Part shown: piece after piece, positions 8,326 through 17,015 of the stretch
Layout of the letters: the number at the start of each line of letters is the position of its first letter
How positions within the stretch are numbered: the first letter of the stretch is position 1
Source of the DNA: Terrimesophilobacter sp044508495
GTDB lineage: Bacteria > Actinomycetota > Actinomycetes > Actinomycetales > Microbacteriaceae
Length of the DNA stretch: 53,494 nt
Direction: 5' to 3'
Assembly: GCA_044508495.1 (NCBI GenBank)
Contig: JBIQHP010000003.1
Coordinates: 1 to 53,494, forward strand
Translations under genes and position numbers: made by a program
Notes under the pieces: generated by a model
Seen by the model: the letters and a program-made list of their open reading frames with translations, nothing else
The model's database searches: none
What the model was told of the DNA's origin: nothing

Positions 8326-9062
8326 TTGTTCTTCCTCTCCAGGAACGCCGTCATCCGCTCGCGCTTGGTCTCCGACTCGAAGAGCACTGCCTGCTCCTCG
8401 AGGTCGATCTGCGGATGCGCGGCGCGCGGCGCCGCGAGCACGCGCTTGGTCGCCATGAGCGCTGCCGGGTCGTTGGCGAGGATGCGGTCGGCGAGCGCGT
8501 CGGCGGCGGCGATCAGCGCATCCGGTTCGTGCACCTCGGTCACGAGCCGCAGCTCGAGCGCCTCCTGTGCGGTGAGCACGCGCCCGGCGAGCAGGATCTC
8601 CTTGGCGACCGGCTCGCCCACGAGCTCGAGCAGCCGCCAGGTCGCACCGGCGCCGGCGAGGATGCCGAGGCCGACCTCGGGGTTGCCGATCCTCGCCCGC
8701 GTGCTCGCGATGCGGAAGTCGGCGGCGTAGGCGAGCTCGGCGCCTCCGCCGAGCGCGTAGCCGTCGATCGCCGCGATGACCGGCATGGGAAGGACCGCGA
8801 TGCGCTGGAAGATTCTGGTATTGATGCCCGCGAGCGCATCCTCGCGTCCCCGCTCGCGCAGCTGGCGGATGTCCGCGCCCGAGGCGAAGGTCCCGCCCGC
8901 TCCCGAGACCACGAGCAGCTTTGGTTCGGCCTCGAGCCGCTCGCACACGGCGTGCAGCTCATCGACCATCGCCTGGTCGATCGCGTTGCGCACCTCGGGC
9001 CGGTCGAGCACGACGTGCACGCGGTCAGCGCGCTCGTCCACGCTCAGGGATGCCTGCGCCAT
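8322..9062 (-). CDS. paaF: 2,3-dehydroadipyl-CoA hydratase PaaF (enoyl-CoA hydratase)
   Basis: 246 residues, crotonase fold. Oxyanion-hole segments are GTFASGADIRQL and DGYALGGGAELAYAADFRIA, followed by NPEVGLGILAGAGATWRL with a conserved Glu. As first gene of the paaFHZ operon it most likely hydrates 2,3-dehydroadipyl-CoA. The ATG at 9062 lies 16 bp from a probable PaaR operator (9078-9097). A second crotonase gene (1-208) is the likely PaaG, which supports the split into PaaF and PaaG roles. Confidence 0.88.
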   Translation of the reverse strand: MAQASLSVDERADRVHVVLDRPEVRNAIDQAMVDELHAVCERLEAEPKLLVVSGAGGTFASGADIRQLRERGREDALAGINTRIFQRIAVLPMPVIAAIDGYALGGGAELAYAADFRIASTRARIGNPEVGLGILAGAGATWRLLELVGEPVAKEILLAGRVLTAQEALELRLVTEVHEPDALIAAADALADRILANDPAALMATKRVLAAPRAAHPQIDLEEQAVLFESETKRERMTAFLERKNK

Positions 9063-9077
9063 GCTCGATCCTCGCTA

Positions 9078-9097
9078 ACTGACTGACCGTTCGTTCT
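9078..9097. promoter_or_regulatory. Probable PaaR operator upstream of paaF
   Basis: ACTGACTGACCGTTCGTTCT differs from the paaA/paaI site at only three of 20 positions (7, 19 and 20). It lies in the 104-bp space between paaF and the divergent VOC gene. The closeness to the paaF start suggests repression by blocking the promoter or its start point. Confidence 0.7.
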
Positions 9098-9166
9098 GTA
9101 AGGCCGCCTGTCAAGGATGTCACGGGCGCTGTGGCCGGTCAACCGCGCGCTCGTTAGGCTACCGGC

Positions 9167-9523
9167 ATGATCCGCATCGGCTCGGTCGTGCTGCGCGTCG
9201 AGGATCTCGCGCGAGAGAAGGCGTTCTGGATGGCGGCCCTCGACTACGTCGACCGCGAGGGCGATGACGACGACTTCGCCCTGCTCAAGCCGCGTGACGG
9301 CGGCGGGCCGAATCTCTCGCTCGACGAGCACGCAGCGCCTGCGAGCCTGCCGCCGCGCATCCATCTCGACCTCTACGCCGAGGACCAGGAGGCCGAGGTC
9401 GAACGTCTGATCGCGCTCGGGGCACGACGCGTCGAGTGGGCGAAGCGCCCACCCGACGCCGACTACGTCATCCTCGAGGATCCGGAGGGCAACCGGTTCT
9501 GCGTCGTCGACGCGAGCGGGTGA
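9167..9523 (+). CDS. VOC-superfamily (glyoxalase-like) protein
   Basis: 118 residues forming two beta-alpha-beta-beta-beta units. The N-terminal IGSVVLRVEDLAREKAFWMAALDY and the C-terminal DYVILEDPEGNRFCVVD are typical of the glyoxalase/bleomycin-resistance/dioxygenase superfamily. The substrate cannot be told from sequence. It is divergent from paaF and ends 15 bp from the convergent ispG gene, so it is probably transcribed alone. Whether it shares the PaaR site is unknown. Confidence 0.8.
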   Translation: MIRIGSVVLRVEDLAREKAFWMAALDYVDREGDDDDFALLKPRDGGGPNLSLDEHAAPASLPPRIHLDLYAEDQEAEVERLIALGARRVEWAKRPPDADYVILEDPEGNRFCVVDASG

Positions 9524-9538
9524 GCACGGCGTCCGCCG

Positions 9539-10687
9539 CTACCGCGTGACGACGACGGGCTCCCCTGCCGGCGCATCCGGCATCTTGGCGGCGAGGCGGT
9601 GCGCCTCCTCGAGCAGGGTCGCCACGATGTCGGCCTCCGGCACGGTCTTGACGACCTGGCCCTTGACGAAGATCTGGCCCTTCCCGTTGCCGCTCGCCAC
9701 GCCGAGGTCCGCCTCGCGCGCCTCGCCCGGACCGTTCACGACGCAGCCCATGACGGCGACGCGCAACGGCACGGTGAGCCCCTCGAGGCCCGCGGTGACC
9801 TCGTCGGCGAGCGTGTAGACGTCCACCTGGGCGCGCCCGCAGCTCGGGCACGAGACGATCTCGAGCTTGCGCTCGCGCAGGCCCAGGGACTGGAGGATCT
9901 GCAGTCCGACCTTGACCTCCTCGACGGGCGGCGCCGAGAGCGAGACGCGGATCGTGTCACCGATGCCCTCGGAGAGCAGGATGCCGAAGGCCGTCGCCGA
10001 CTTGATCGTGCCCTGGAACGCCGGGCCGGCCTCAGTCACCCCGAGGTGCAGCGGCCAGTCGCCGCGCTCAGCGAGCAGTCGGTAGGCCTTCACCATCGTG
10101 ACGGGGTCGTTGTGCTTGACCGAGATCTTGAAGTCGTGGAAGTCGTGCTCCTCGAAGAGGCTCGCCTCCCACACGGCGCTCTCCACGAGCGCCTCCGGGG
10201 TCGCCCTGCCGTGCTTCTCCAGCAGACTCGGCTCGAGCGAGCCCGCGTTGACGCCGATCCGGATGCTCACCCCGGCGTCCTTCGCGGCCTTCGCGATCGC
10301 GCCGACCTGGTCGTCGAACCTCTTGATGTTTCCCGGGTTGACGCGAACCGCGCCGACCCCCGCGTCGATCGCGGCGAAGACGTAGCGCGGCTGGAAGTGG
10401 ATGTCGGCGATGACCGGGAGCTGGCTCTTGGCGGCGATGACCCTGAGCGCGTCGGCGTCCTCCTGGTGCGGGACGGCGACCCGCACGATGTCGCAGCCGG
10501 CCGCGGTGAGCTCGGCGATCTGCTGGAGCGTGGCGTTGATGTCGGTCGTCTGCGTCGTCGTCATCGACTGCACGCTCACCGGGGCGTCGCCGCCCACGAG
10601 CACTCGGCCCACCCGGATCTGCCGGCTGGCCCGTCGCGGCGCGAGCACGGCCGGCGCCGACGGCATCCCGAGGTTGATGGCAGCCAC
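9539..10687 (-). CDS. ispG: 4-hydroxy-3-methylbut-2-enyl diphosphate synthase IspG
   Basis: 382 residues. It reduces MEcPP to HMBPP in the MEP isoprenoid pathway with a 4Fe-4S cluster. VGGDAPVSVQSMTTTQTTD is near the N-terminus and VRVNPGNIKRFDDQV in the TIM barrel. The cluster cysteines are in CPSCGRAQVD and MGCVVNGPGEAREADLG. The start is GTG at 10687; an in-frame ATG lies 7 codons in and neither has a strong Shine-Dalgarno sequence. The gene usually sits next to dxr and rseP in actinobacteria; here about 2.9 kb of CoA-transferase and thiolase genes separate them. Confidence 0.96.
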   Translation of the reverse strand: MAAINLGMPSAPAVLAPRRASRQIRVGRVLVGGDAPVSVQSMTTTQTTDINATLQQIAELTAAGCDIVRVAVPHQEDADALRVIAAKSQLPVIADIHFQPRYVFAAIDAGVGAVRVNPGNIKRFDDQVGAIAKAAKDAGVSIRIGVNAGSLEPSLLEKHGRATPEALVESAVWEASLFEEHDFHDFKISVKHNDPVTMVKAYRLLAERGDWPLHLGVTEAGPAFQGTIKSATAFGILLSEGIGDTIRVSLSAPPVEEVKVGLQILQSLGLRERKLEIVSCPSCGRAQVDVYTLADEVTAGLEGLTVPLRVAVMGCVVNGPGEAREADLGVASGNGKGQIFVKGQVVKTVPEADIVATLLEEAHRLAAKMPDAPAGEPVVVTR

Positions 10688-10732
10688 GGGGTCAGTCTAG
10701 TTCGGGCGCCCGATCCGGATGCCCGGGTCGAG

Positions 10733-11371
10733 TCAGGAGATTCCGAGCGCGAGCGGCGGCTCCGTCGCTGCGCGCACCTCCTCGACCGTGACCCCGGGCG
10801 CGAGCTCGCGCAGCACGAGACCGTCCTCCGTCACGTCGATGACCGCGAGGTCGGTGATGATGCGATCCACGACGCCGCGGCCGGTGAGCGGCAGCGAGCA
10901 CTCGTCCACGATCTTCGCCGAGCCGTCCTTGGCGACGTGCTCCATGAGCACGATGACCCTTCCGGCGCCGTGCACGAGGTCCATGGCCCCGCCCGGCCCC
11001 TTGACCATCTTGCCGGGGATCATCCAGTTGGCGAGGTCGCCGGCGGCCGAGACCTGCATGGCGCCGAGGATCGCCGCGTCGACTTTGCCGCCGCGGATCA
11101 TGCCGAAGCTCGTCGCCGAGTCGAAGAAGGCGGCGCCCGGCAGGAGCGTCACGGTCTCCTTGCCGGCGTTGATGAGGTCGGGGTCGACGTGCTCCTCGGT
11201 CGGATACGGGCCGACCCCGAGGATGCCGTTCTCCGACTGGAGCACGACCGTCACGCCCTCCGGAACGTAGTTGGGCACGAGGGTCGGCAGGCCGATGCCG
11301 AGGTTGACGTAGGCGCCGTCCTCGAGCTCGCGGGCGGCACGCGCCGCCATCTCGTCGCGGGTCAGCGCCAT
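10733..11371 (-). CDS. scoB: 3-oxoacid CoA-transferase subunit B
   Basis: 212 residues. The signature LQSENGILGVGPYP carries the catalytic Glu of class I CoA-transferases (SENG) near residue 47. GLPTLVPNYVP and the C-terminal LTGRGVVDRIITDLAVIDV are also typical. With subunit A, encoded 18 nt upstream, it would move CoA between succinyl-CoA and acetoacetate or 3-oxoadipate. The sequence alone does not decide between the two. The divergent thiolase suggests ketone-body or acetoacetate use, or the last steps of aromatic breakdown. Confidence 0.87.
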   Translation of the reverse strand: MALTRDEMAARAARELEDGAYVNLGIGLPTLVPNYVPEGVTVVLQSENGILGVGPYPTEEHVDPDLINAGKETVTLLPGAAFFDSATSFGMIRGGKVDAAILGAMQVSAAGDLANWMIPGKMVKGPGGAMDLVHGAGRVIVLMEHVAKDGSAKIVDECSLPLTGRGVVDRIITDLAVIDVTEDGLVLRELAPGVTVEEVRAATEPPLALGIS

Positions 11372-11389
11372 TCTGAACTCCTTGCCATC

Positions 11390-12160
11390 TCAGTTCTCCC
11401 TCACGGTCCGGCGCTCGATGCGCTTCTCGATGTCCTTGCCCACCTCGAGCACGCGGTGCACGTAGACGCCCGGGAGGTGCACGGCGTCCGGGTCGATCGC
11501 GCCCGGCTCGACGAGCTCCTCGACCTCGGCGATGCACGTCCGCCCGGCCATCGCCGCGATCGGATTGAAGTTGCGGGCGGCCTTGTTGAACACGAGATTG
11601 CCGTGCCGATCGCCGCGCAGCGCGTGGACGATCGCGAAGTCGGTCGTGATGGCCTCCTCGAGCACGAACTCGCGCTCGCGTCCGCCGAACTCGAAGGTGC
11701 GCACGTCCTTGACGGGCGAGGCGAGGGCGATCGAGCCGTCCGCCGCGTAGCGGCGCGGCAACCCGCCCTCGGCGACCTGCGTGCCGACGCCCGTGGGCGT
11801 GAAGAAGGCGGCGATGCCGGAGCCTCCGGCCCGCAGCTTCTCGGCGAGCGTGCCCTGCGGGGTCAGCTCGAGCTCGAGCTCGCCGGAGAGGAACTGCCGC
11901 TCGAACTCCTTGTTCTCACCCACGTAGGAGGAGGTCATCTTGCGGATGCGGCGGGCTCCCAGCAGCACGCCGAGCCCCCAGTCGTCCACTCCACAGTTGT
12001 TGCTCACGATCGAGAGGTCCTTCGCCCCCGATGCCAGGATCGCCTCGATGAGGATCATCGGGTTGCCCGAGAGCCCGAAGCCCCCGACCGCGATGCTCGC
12101 GCCGTCCCGGATGTCGGAGACGGCCTCGTGCGCCGTCCCGACGGTCTTGTCCATGCCCAT
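11390..12160 (-). CDS. scoA: 3-oxoacid CoA-transferase subunit A
   Basis: 256 residues starting at the ATG at 12160 (MGMDKTVGTAHEAVSDI) with AGGGG about 7 nt upstream. The family stretch DGASIAVGGFGLSGNPMILI is near the N-terminus, followed by SNNCGVDDWGLGVLL and FFTPTGVGTQVAEGG. It pairs with subunit B immediately downstream. It reads divergently from the thiolase gene across a 138-bp spacer, so both may share a regulator; no clear operator was found there. Confidence 0.87.
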   Translation of the reverse strand: MGMDKTVGTAHEAVSDIRDGASIAVGGFGLSGNPMILIEAILASGAKDLSIVSNNCGVDDWGLGVLLGARRIRKMTSSYVGENKEFERQFLSGELELELTPQGTLAEKLRAGGSGIAAFFTPTGVGTQVAEGGLPRRYAADGSIALASPVKDVRTFEFGGREREFVLEEAITTDFAIVHALRGDRHGNLVFNKAARNFNPIAAMAGRTCIAEVEELVEPGAIDPDAVHLPGVYVHRVLEVGKDIEKRIERRTVREN

Positions 12161-12298
12161 GCTCGACCCCTGTTCTCGTGCGGCCGGATCGCGGCCCCCT
12201 CCATTGTCGCCGGTCAGCGCCGGGCGAGGAAGCGCAGAACTACAATGGCGGCAGGGAACCACCGTTCCCGCACACCGGTCATCGCAATGGAGCACACC

Positions 12299-13474
12299 AT
12301 GAATCAGCGCGACGTCGTCATCCTCGCCGGGGCCAGAACCCCCCTCGGCAAGCTCAACGGGGCGCTCTCCGCCCTCACCGCGGTCGAGCTCGGAGCCGCC
12401 GCCCTGCGGGCCGCGATCGAGCGCTCGGGGGTCGACGTCGGCGACATCGACGCCGTCATCTTCGGCCAGGTGCTCCAGGCCGGTCTCGGGCAGGGTCCGG
12501 CACGCCAGACCTCGATCGCGGCCGGCATCGGCTGGGATGTCCCGGCCATCACGATCAACAAGCTGTGCCTCTCCGGGCTCACCGCCGTGATCGACGCCGC
12601 ACGCCTCATCCGCGCGGGCGAGGCCGAGGTCGTCGCGGCCGGCGGTCAGGAGTCGATGAGCAACGCGCCGCACCTGCTCATGGGCTCCCGCAAGGGCTGG
12701 CAGTACGGCTCGGTCGAGGTGCTCGACCACATGGCCGTCGACGGGCTCACGGATGCCTTCGACCACGACTCCATGGGCCTCTCGACCGAACGCCACAACA
12801 CGCCGCTCGGCATCTCGCGCAGCGACCAGGATCTCGTCGCCGCCGGCTCCCACCAGCGCGCGGCCGTAGCGGCGGACCTCCTCGCCGAGGAGATCGTGCC
12901 CGTCACCGTCAAGGGCCGCAAGGGCGACACCGTCGTCTCGGCGGACGAGGGCGTCCGGGCCGACAGCACGCCGGAGTCGCTCGCCGGGCTGCGGCCGGCG
13001 TTCTCTCCGGAGGGGACCATCACGGCGGGCAACTCCTCCCCCATCAGCGACGGCGCCGCCGCGCTCATCGTCGCGAGCCGGGAGTACGCCGAGGCGCACG
13101 GCCTCGAATGGCTCGCTCTCGTCGGCGCCCCCGGGCAGGTCGCGGGACCCGACAACTCCCTGCACTCGCAGCCCGCACGCGCGATCACGCAAGCGCTCGA
13201 GCGCGGCGGCTGGGAGACCGGCGACCTCGACTTCCTCGAGATGAACGAGGCCTTCGCCGCGGTCTCGCTGCACTCCGCCCGCGCGCTCGGCGTGAGCCTC
13301 GATCTCGTCAACATCCACGGCGGTGCGATCGCGCTCGGACACCCGATCGGGGCGTCCGGAGCCAGGCTCGCGCTGCATGCCGCCTACGAGCTGAAGCGCC
13401 GCGGGTCCGGCCGCGCGGCAGTGTCGCTCTGCGGCGGCGGCGGGCAGGGCGAGGCGCTGCTGCTCAGTCGCTGA
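12299..13474 (+). CDS. Acetyl-CoA C-acetyltransferase (thiolase)
   Basis: 391 residues. The acylated Cys is C90 in INKLCLSGL. The C-terminal motifs NIHGGAIALGHPIGASG and CGGGGQGEA supply the catalytic His and Cys. The start is ATG 12299 because GGAG lies 7 nt before it; an in-frame ATG four codons earlier has no such signal. The Leu after the active-site Cys is more usual for acetoacetyl-CoA thiolases than for PaaJ/PcaF enzymes, so it probably works with the divergent CoA-transferase. A role as the missing 3-oxoadipyl-CoA thiolase of the paa pathway remains possible. Confidence 0.88.
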   Translation: MNQRDVVILAGARTPLGKLNGALSALTAVELGAAALRAAIERSGVDVGDIDAVIFGQVLQAGLGQGPARQTSIAAGIGWDVPAITINKLCLSGLTAVIDAARLIRAGEAEVVAAGGQESMSNAPHLLMGSRKGWQYGSVEVLDHMAVDGLTDAFDHDSMGLSTERHNTPLGISRSDQDLVAAGSHQRAAVAADLLAEEIVPVTVKGRKGDTVVSADEGVRADSTPESLAGLRPAFSPEGTITAGNSSPISDGAAALIVASREYAEAHGLEWLALVGAPGQVAGPDNSLHSQPARAITQALERGGWETGDLDFLEMNEAFAAVSLHSARALGVSLDLVNIHGGAIALGHPIGASGARLALHAAYELKRRGSGRAAVSLCGGGGQGEALLLSR

Positions 13475-13483
13475 CCGCCCGCT

Positions 13484-13565
13484 GATCGAGTGCCGCGCGA
13501 AGCGCGGTGTATCGAGATCGAGGGTCGGACCTGGTTTCGATACGCCGCTACGCGGCTACTCAACC
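13484..13565. repeat. Two opposed palindromic intergenic repeats
   Basis: Unit 1 (13484-13519) reads GATCGAGT, then the hairpin CCGCGC-GAA-GCGCGG, then TATCGAGATC. Unit 2 (13533-13565) reads GGTTTCGATAC, then the hairpin GCCGC-TAC-GCGGC, then TACTCAACC, and is the same family in the opposite direction. They fill the space between the convergent thiolase and rseP genes, so they may act as a bidirectional terminator. Relatives occur inside the FAD oxidase gene at 51781-51850. Confidence 0.75.
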
Positions 13566-13575
13566 GGCGAAAGGG

Positions 13576-14904
13576 CTAGAAGAGCGTGATGGGCTTCACG
13601 ATGTCGGCGTAGATGAGCAGCAGGCTCATGCCGCCGAGCAGGATCACGACCGCGAAGGTGAGCGGGATGACCTTGGCCGTGTCGACCGGGCCCGGATCGC
13701 GCCGCTTGAAGAGCTTCGCGAAGAACCGCCGGATCCCCTCCCACAGGGCGCCGGCGATGTGGCCGCCGTCGAGCGGCATGAGCGGCACGAGGTTGAAGAC
13801 GAGCAGCGCGACGTTGACCGAGGCCACGAGGCCGATGAGGGAGGAGGCGCGCTCGGCGACCGGGATCGTGTCGATGCTCGTGATCTCCCCCGCGATGCGG
13901 CCGACCCCGACGACGCTGATCGGCCCGTCGGGGTCGCGCTCGCCGGGTCCGAAGGCCGCCGCCGCGACGTCGACGAGGCGTTGCGGGAGGTTCAGGATGA
14001 CGTTGGTCACCCTGGCGATGGTGTCGCCGACGGCCGGCAGCACGGCGGTCACCGGCTGCGGGACGAGCTCGTACGCCGCCGTGATCCCGAGCATCCCGAC
14101 TCGCTGGGTCAGCGGGGTGCCGTCGGCGTCCTTCACTATCGCACCTGCGGCGTCGACGACGTAGCGCTCGGTGAGCGCGGGCGTCGCCCGGAGCTCGACC
14201 GGGGAGCCGTCGCGCTCCACGACGATCGCGAGCTCCCGCGCCGGCGCGGACTGGATGACGGCGCTCGCCTGGGCCCAGCTCGTCACGGGTTCGCCGCCGA
14301 TGCTCACGAGACGGTCCCCCGGAAGGACACCGGCTGCGGCGCCGGGTGCCTCCGGGTCTCCGGGCTCGCAGGTCGTCGCCGTGCTCGTCGCCGGGTGCAG
14401 GCAGGCGCTCACGCTCCCGATCGTCGTGCTCACCTGCTGCACGCCGAATCCGCACAGCACGACCGCGAAGAGAACGATCGCGATCACGAGGTTCATGAAC
14501 GGCCCGCCCGACATGATGACGATGCGCTTCCAGATGGGCAGGTTGTAGAAGGTGCGGTGCTCCTCGCCCTCGGGGACGGTGTCCGCGCTCACCGTGCGCG
14601 CATCCTGCACCATCGTCTGGAAGAACCCCGTGCTCGCGGTGCGCGCCTTCCCGCCGGGCCGGGCCGGGGGGAACATCCCCGCCATCGAGATGTAGCCGCC
14701 GAGCGGGATCGCCTTGACGCCGTACTCGGTCTCGCCGCGCCGCCGGGACCACAGGGTGGGGCCGAATCCGATCATGTACTGGCCGACGCGCACGCCGAAG
14801 AGCTTCGCCGGGACGAGGTGGCCGAGCTCGTGGAGCGCGATCGAGATCGCGAGGCCCAGGGCGACGATGACGATGCCCAGGACGTAGAGGGCCACGGTTT
14901 CCAT
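13576..14904 (-). CDS. rseP: RIP metalloprotease (site-2 protease, RseP family)
   Basis: 442 residues, an M50 membrane metalloprotease that cuts substrates within the membrane, such as anti-sigma factors. The zinc motif HELGH is at residues 25-29 in the first membrane segment. A PDZ domain spans roughly residues 185-250 (GVLPGDRLVSIGGEPV). The third zinc ligand lies in NLVPLMPLDGGHIAGAL near residues 370-390, with a last membrane segment at the C-terminus. It lies 19 bp downstream of dxr in the same direction, the usual actinobacterial arrangement. Confidence 0.93.
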   Translation of the reverse strand: METVALYVLGIVIVALGLAISIALHELGHLVPAKLFGVRVGQYMIGFGPTLWSRRRGETEYGVKAIPLGGYISMAGMFPPARPGGKARTASTGFFQTMVQDARTVSADTVPEGEEHRTFYNLPIWKRIVIMSGGPFMNLVIAIVLFAVVLCGFGVQQVSTTIGSVSACLHPATSTATTCEPGDPEAPGAAAGVLPGDRLVSIGGEPVTSWAQASAVIQSAPARELAIVVERDGSPVELRATPALTERYVVDAAGAIVKDADGTPLTQRVGMLGITAAYELVPQPVTAVLPAVGDTIARVTNVILNLPQRLVDVAAAAFGPGERDPDGPISVVGVGRIAGEITSIDTIPVAERASSLIGLVASVNVALLVFNLVPLMPLDGGHIAGALWEGIRRFFAKLFKRRDPGPVDTAKVIPLTFAVVILLGGMSLLLIYADIVKPITLF

Positions 14905-14923
14905 GGAGTGAGAGTACCCGCCC

Positions 14924-16006
14924 TCAGCTGGGGAATCGCTTCTCGGCGGCCTCGCGCGCCCAGCGCTCCGCCTCCCGAAGGCTCTCGAGGGTCACCGGCC
15001 CGCTCTCGGACCCGAACGCGTCCACGACCCGCTCGATCGTGTCGACGATGCCGAGGAATCCGATGCGGCCATCGTGGAAGGCGGCGACCGCCTGCTCGTT
15101 CGCGGCGTTGTAGACGGCGGGGTGGCATCCGCCCGCCCGCCCCACCCGGCGGGCGAGCGCCACGGCGGGGAAGGCGGCCTCGTCGAGCGGCTCGAAGGTC
15201 CACCGGCTGGCGACCGTCCAGTCGAGGGGCACGCCGGCTTCGGGGACCCGGTTCGGCCAGTCGAGGGCGAGCGAGATGGGCAGCCGCATGTTCGGCGGCG
15301 AGGCCTGCGCGATCGTCGAGCCGTCCGCGAACTCGACCATCGAGTGCACGATCGACTGCGGATGCACGACGACCTCGATGCGCTCGTAGGGCACGCCGAA
15401 GAGCAGGTGCGCCTCGATGACCTCGAGACCCTTGTTGACCATGGTCGCCGAGTTCGTCGTGACGACCGGACCCATGTCCCAGTTCGGATGCGCGAGAGCC
15501 TCCTCCGGAGCGACCCCGGCGAGCGACTCCCGGCTGCGCCCGCGGAACGGCCCCCCGGATGCCGTGAGCACGAGCCGACGCACCTCGCCGGCGCTGCCCG
15601 CCCGCAGCGCCTGCGCGATCGCGGAGTGCTCGGAGTCGACGGGCACGAGCTGACCGGGGGCGGCGAGCCGGGTGACGAGCTCGCCCCCGACGATGAGGCT
15701 CTCCTTGTTCGCGAGCGCGAGCGTGCGGCCCGCCTCGAGCGCGGCGAGCGTGGGCCCGAGCCCGACCGAGCCGGTGATGCCGTTGAGCACGACATCCGCC
15801 TCGACCGTGCGCACGAGCTGCTCGGCCTCCTCGACGCCGAGGGCGGTGTGCTCGACGCCGAACGAGCCCGCCTGGGCGGAGAGGAGCTCGCGATTGCTCC
15901 CGGCCGCGAGAGCGACGAGCTCGAACCGCTCGGGGTTCGCACCGATGACCTCGAGCGCCTGGACGCCGATCGAGCCGGTGGAGCCGAGGACGATGACCCT
16001 GCGCAT
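14924..16006 (-). CDS. dxr: 1-deoxy-D-xylulose 5-phosphate reductoisomerase Dxr
   Basis: 360 residues. It converts DXP to MEP with NADPH. The N-terminal Rossmann motif is VLGSTGSIGVQALEV; NKESLIVGGEL and PVDSEHSAIAQAL are the metal and substrate motifs; ASGGPFRG and HPNWDMGPVVTTNSATMVNKG follow. It is 17 bp downstream of the FKBP gene and just upstream of rseP, and functionally paired with ispG at 9539. Confidence 0.95.
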   Translation of the reverse strand: MRRVIVLGSTGSIGVQALEVIGANPERFELVALAAGSNRELLSAQAGSFGVEHTALGVEEAEQLVRTVEADVVLNGITGSVGLGPTLAALEAGRTLALANKESLIVGGELVTRLAAPGQLVPVDSEHSAIAQALRAGSAGEVRRLVLTASGGPFRGRSRESLAGVAPEEALAHPNWDMGPVVTTNSATMVNKGLEVIEAHLLFGVPYERIEVVVHPQSIVHSMVEFADGSTIAQASPPNMRLPISLALDWPNRVPEAGVPLDWTVASRWTFEPLDEAAFPAVALARRVGRAGGCHPAVYNAANEQAVAAFHDGRIGFLGIVDTIERVVDAFGSESGPVTLESLREAERWAREAAEKRFPS

Positions 16007-16024
16007 GGCCTGCTCCTGCGGGGG

Positions 16025-16993
16025 TTACGCCGTCGCGCGGATCTGGATGAGGAAGACGAGCGTCTGGCCGACGAGGTTCTGATCGTTGATCGCGCCCTCG
16101 CCGTAGCCGTACTGCGGGGGAACCGTGACGAGAAGGGTCGCGCCGACCTTCTGGCCGACCATCGCCGCGGTGAAGCCCTTGACGAGGCTGGTCACCGGAT
16201 AGGTGATCGGCTGACCCCTCGTGTAGCTCTGGTCGAAGATCTCCCCGGTGTCCCAGGAGGTGCCCAGGTAGTCGAAGGTCACGGTCGACGCCTCCGTCAC
16301 GAGATCGCCGTCGCCCTCCTCGAGGACGGCTAGCTCGAGCTCGGTCGGGATCTCGACATCCGGGAGCGTCACGACCGGCACGTCGCCGCTCAGATCGACG
16401 GCGGGCAGGTTCTCGGTCCACTCGACGGGGGTCGGCAGGTCGATCGGCGCGGCGCTCGGCGAGCCGCTCGGCGCCGGCTCGACCTTCGTGATGTCGAAGA
16501 CGAAGACGAGGGAGTCGGTCGCTCCGATGCCGAAGTTCGGGCCGTCGTCGCCGAAGGCGTCGGCGGGGGGCACGATCCCGACGACGCGCGATCCGACCGT
16601 CGAGCACCGCACGATCTTCGCGATCCCGCCGAGCACCTGCGATTCGTCGACGACGAAGGACAGGGCCCCCTCCGAGCCGAAGTCGGTCGAGCCGTCGAGC
16701 CTCTCGCCCGTCGCGGCGTTGTAGAGCACGAAGTTGGTCGAGGCGAGCATCCCCGGCTCGACGACCTCACCGGTCCCCTCGGTCACGACGCTGCGCTCGG
16801 TGACCTTGGTGTCGAGCGGGGAGGGGATCGAGACGGTCGGCTCGGCGCCCGCCGCGCCCGTCACGACGATCTTGGACGACGCGGAGCCCTCCGGCGTCAC
16901 GGCGCAGTCCGCCGAGGACTGCGGCGCGCCGCAGGCGACGAGCGAGAGCGCGACGAGCGCGGAGATGGCGAGGGAGGGAATGATTCTGGGCAC
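16025..16993 (-). CDS. Lipoprotein with two FKBP-type peptidyl-prolyl isomerase domains
   Basis: 322 residues with a GTG start at 16993. A lipoprotein signal peptide ends at LSLVACGA (lipobox Cys about residue 21), so the protein is anchored outside the membrane. Two FKBP-like domains follow: a divergent one at about residues 65-170 (GIVPPADAFGDDGPNFGIG) and a canonical one at about 215-322 (TVTFDYLGTSWDTGEIFDQS, then VPPQYGYGEGA). A Pro/Ser-rich linker separates them. The first copy looks degenerate and may bind rather than catalyse. It precedes dxr with 18 bp spacing and probably helps fold exported proteins. Confidence 0.88.
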   Translation of the reverse strand: MPRIIPSLAISALVALSLVACGAPQSSADCAVTPEGSASSKIVVTGAAGAEPTVSIPSPLDTKVTERSVVTEGTGEVVEPGMLASTNFVLYNAATGERLDGSTDFGSEGALSFVVDESQVLGGIAKIVRCSTVGSRVVGIVPPADAFGDDGPNFGIGATDSLVFVFDITKVEPAPSGSPSAAPIDLPTPVEWTENLPAVDLSGDVPVVTLPDVEIPTELELAVLEEGDGDLVTEASTVTFDYLGTSWDTGEIFDQSYTRGQPITYPVTSLVKGFTAAMVGQKVGATLLVTVPPQYGYGEGAINDQNLVGQTLVFLIQIRATA

Positions 16994-17015
16994 TGGCTGA
17001 GCCTAGTCGCTCAGC

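Noticed and set aside
9599..12298. Long plus-strand extension upstream of the thiolase
   Set aside because: It runs antisense through ispG and both CoA-transferase genes. The real thiolase start is the ATG at 12299 with GGAG before it.
12181..12298. TACAAT at 12241 as a promoter -10 box for the thiolase
   Set aside because: No acceptable -35 sequence lies 16-18 bp upstream, so I did not list it.
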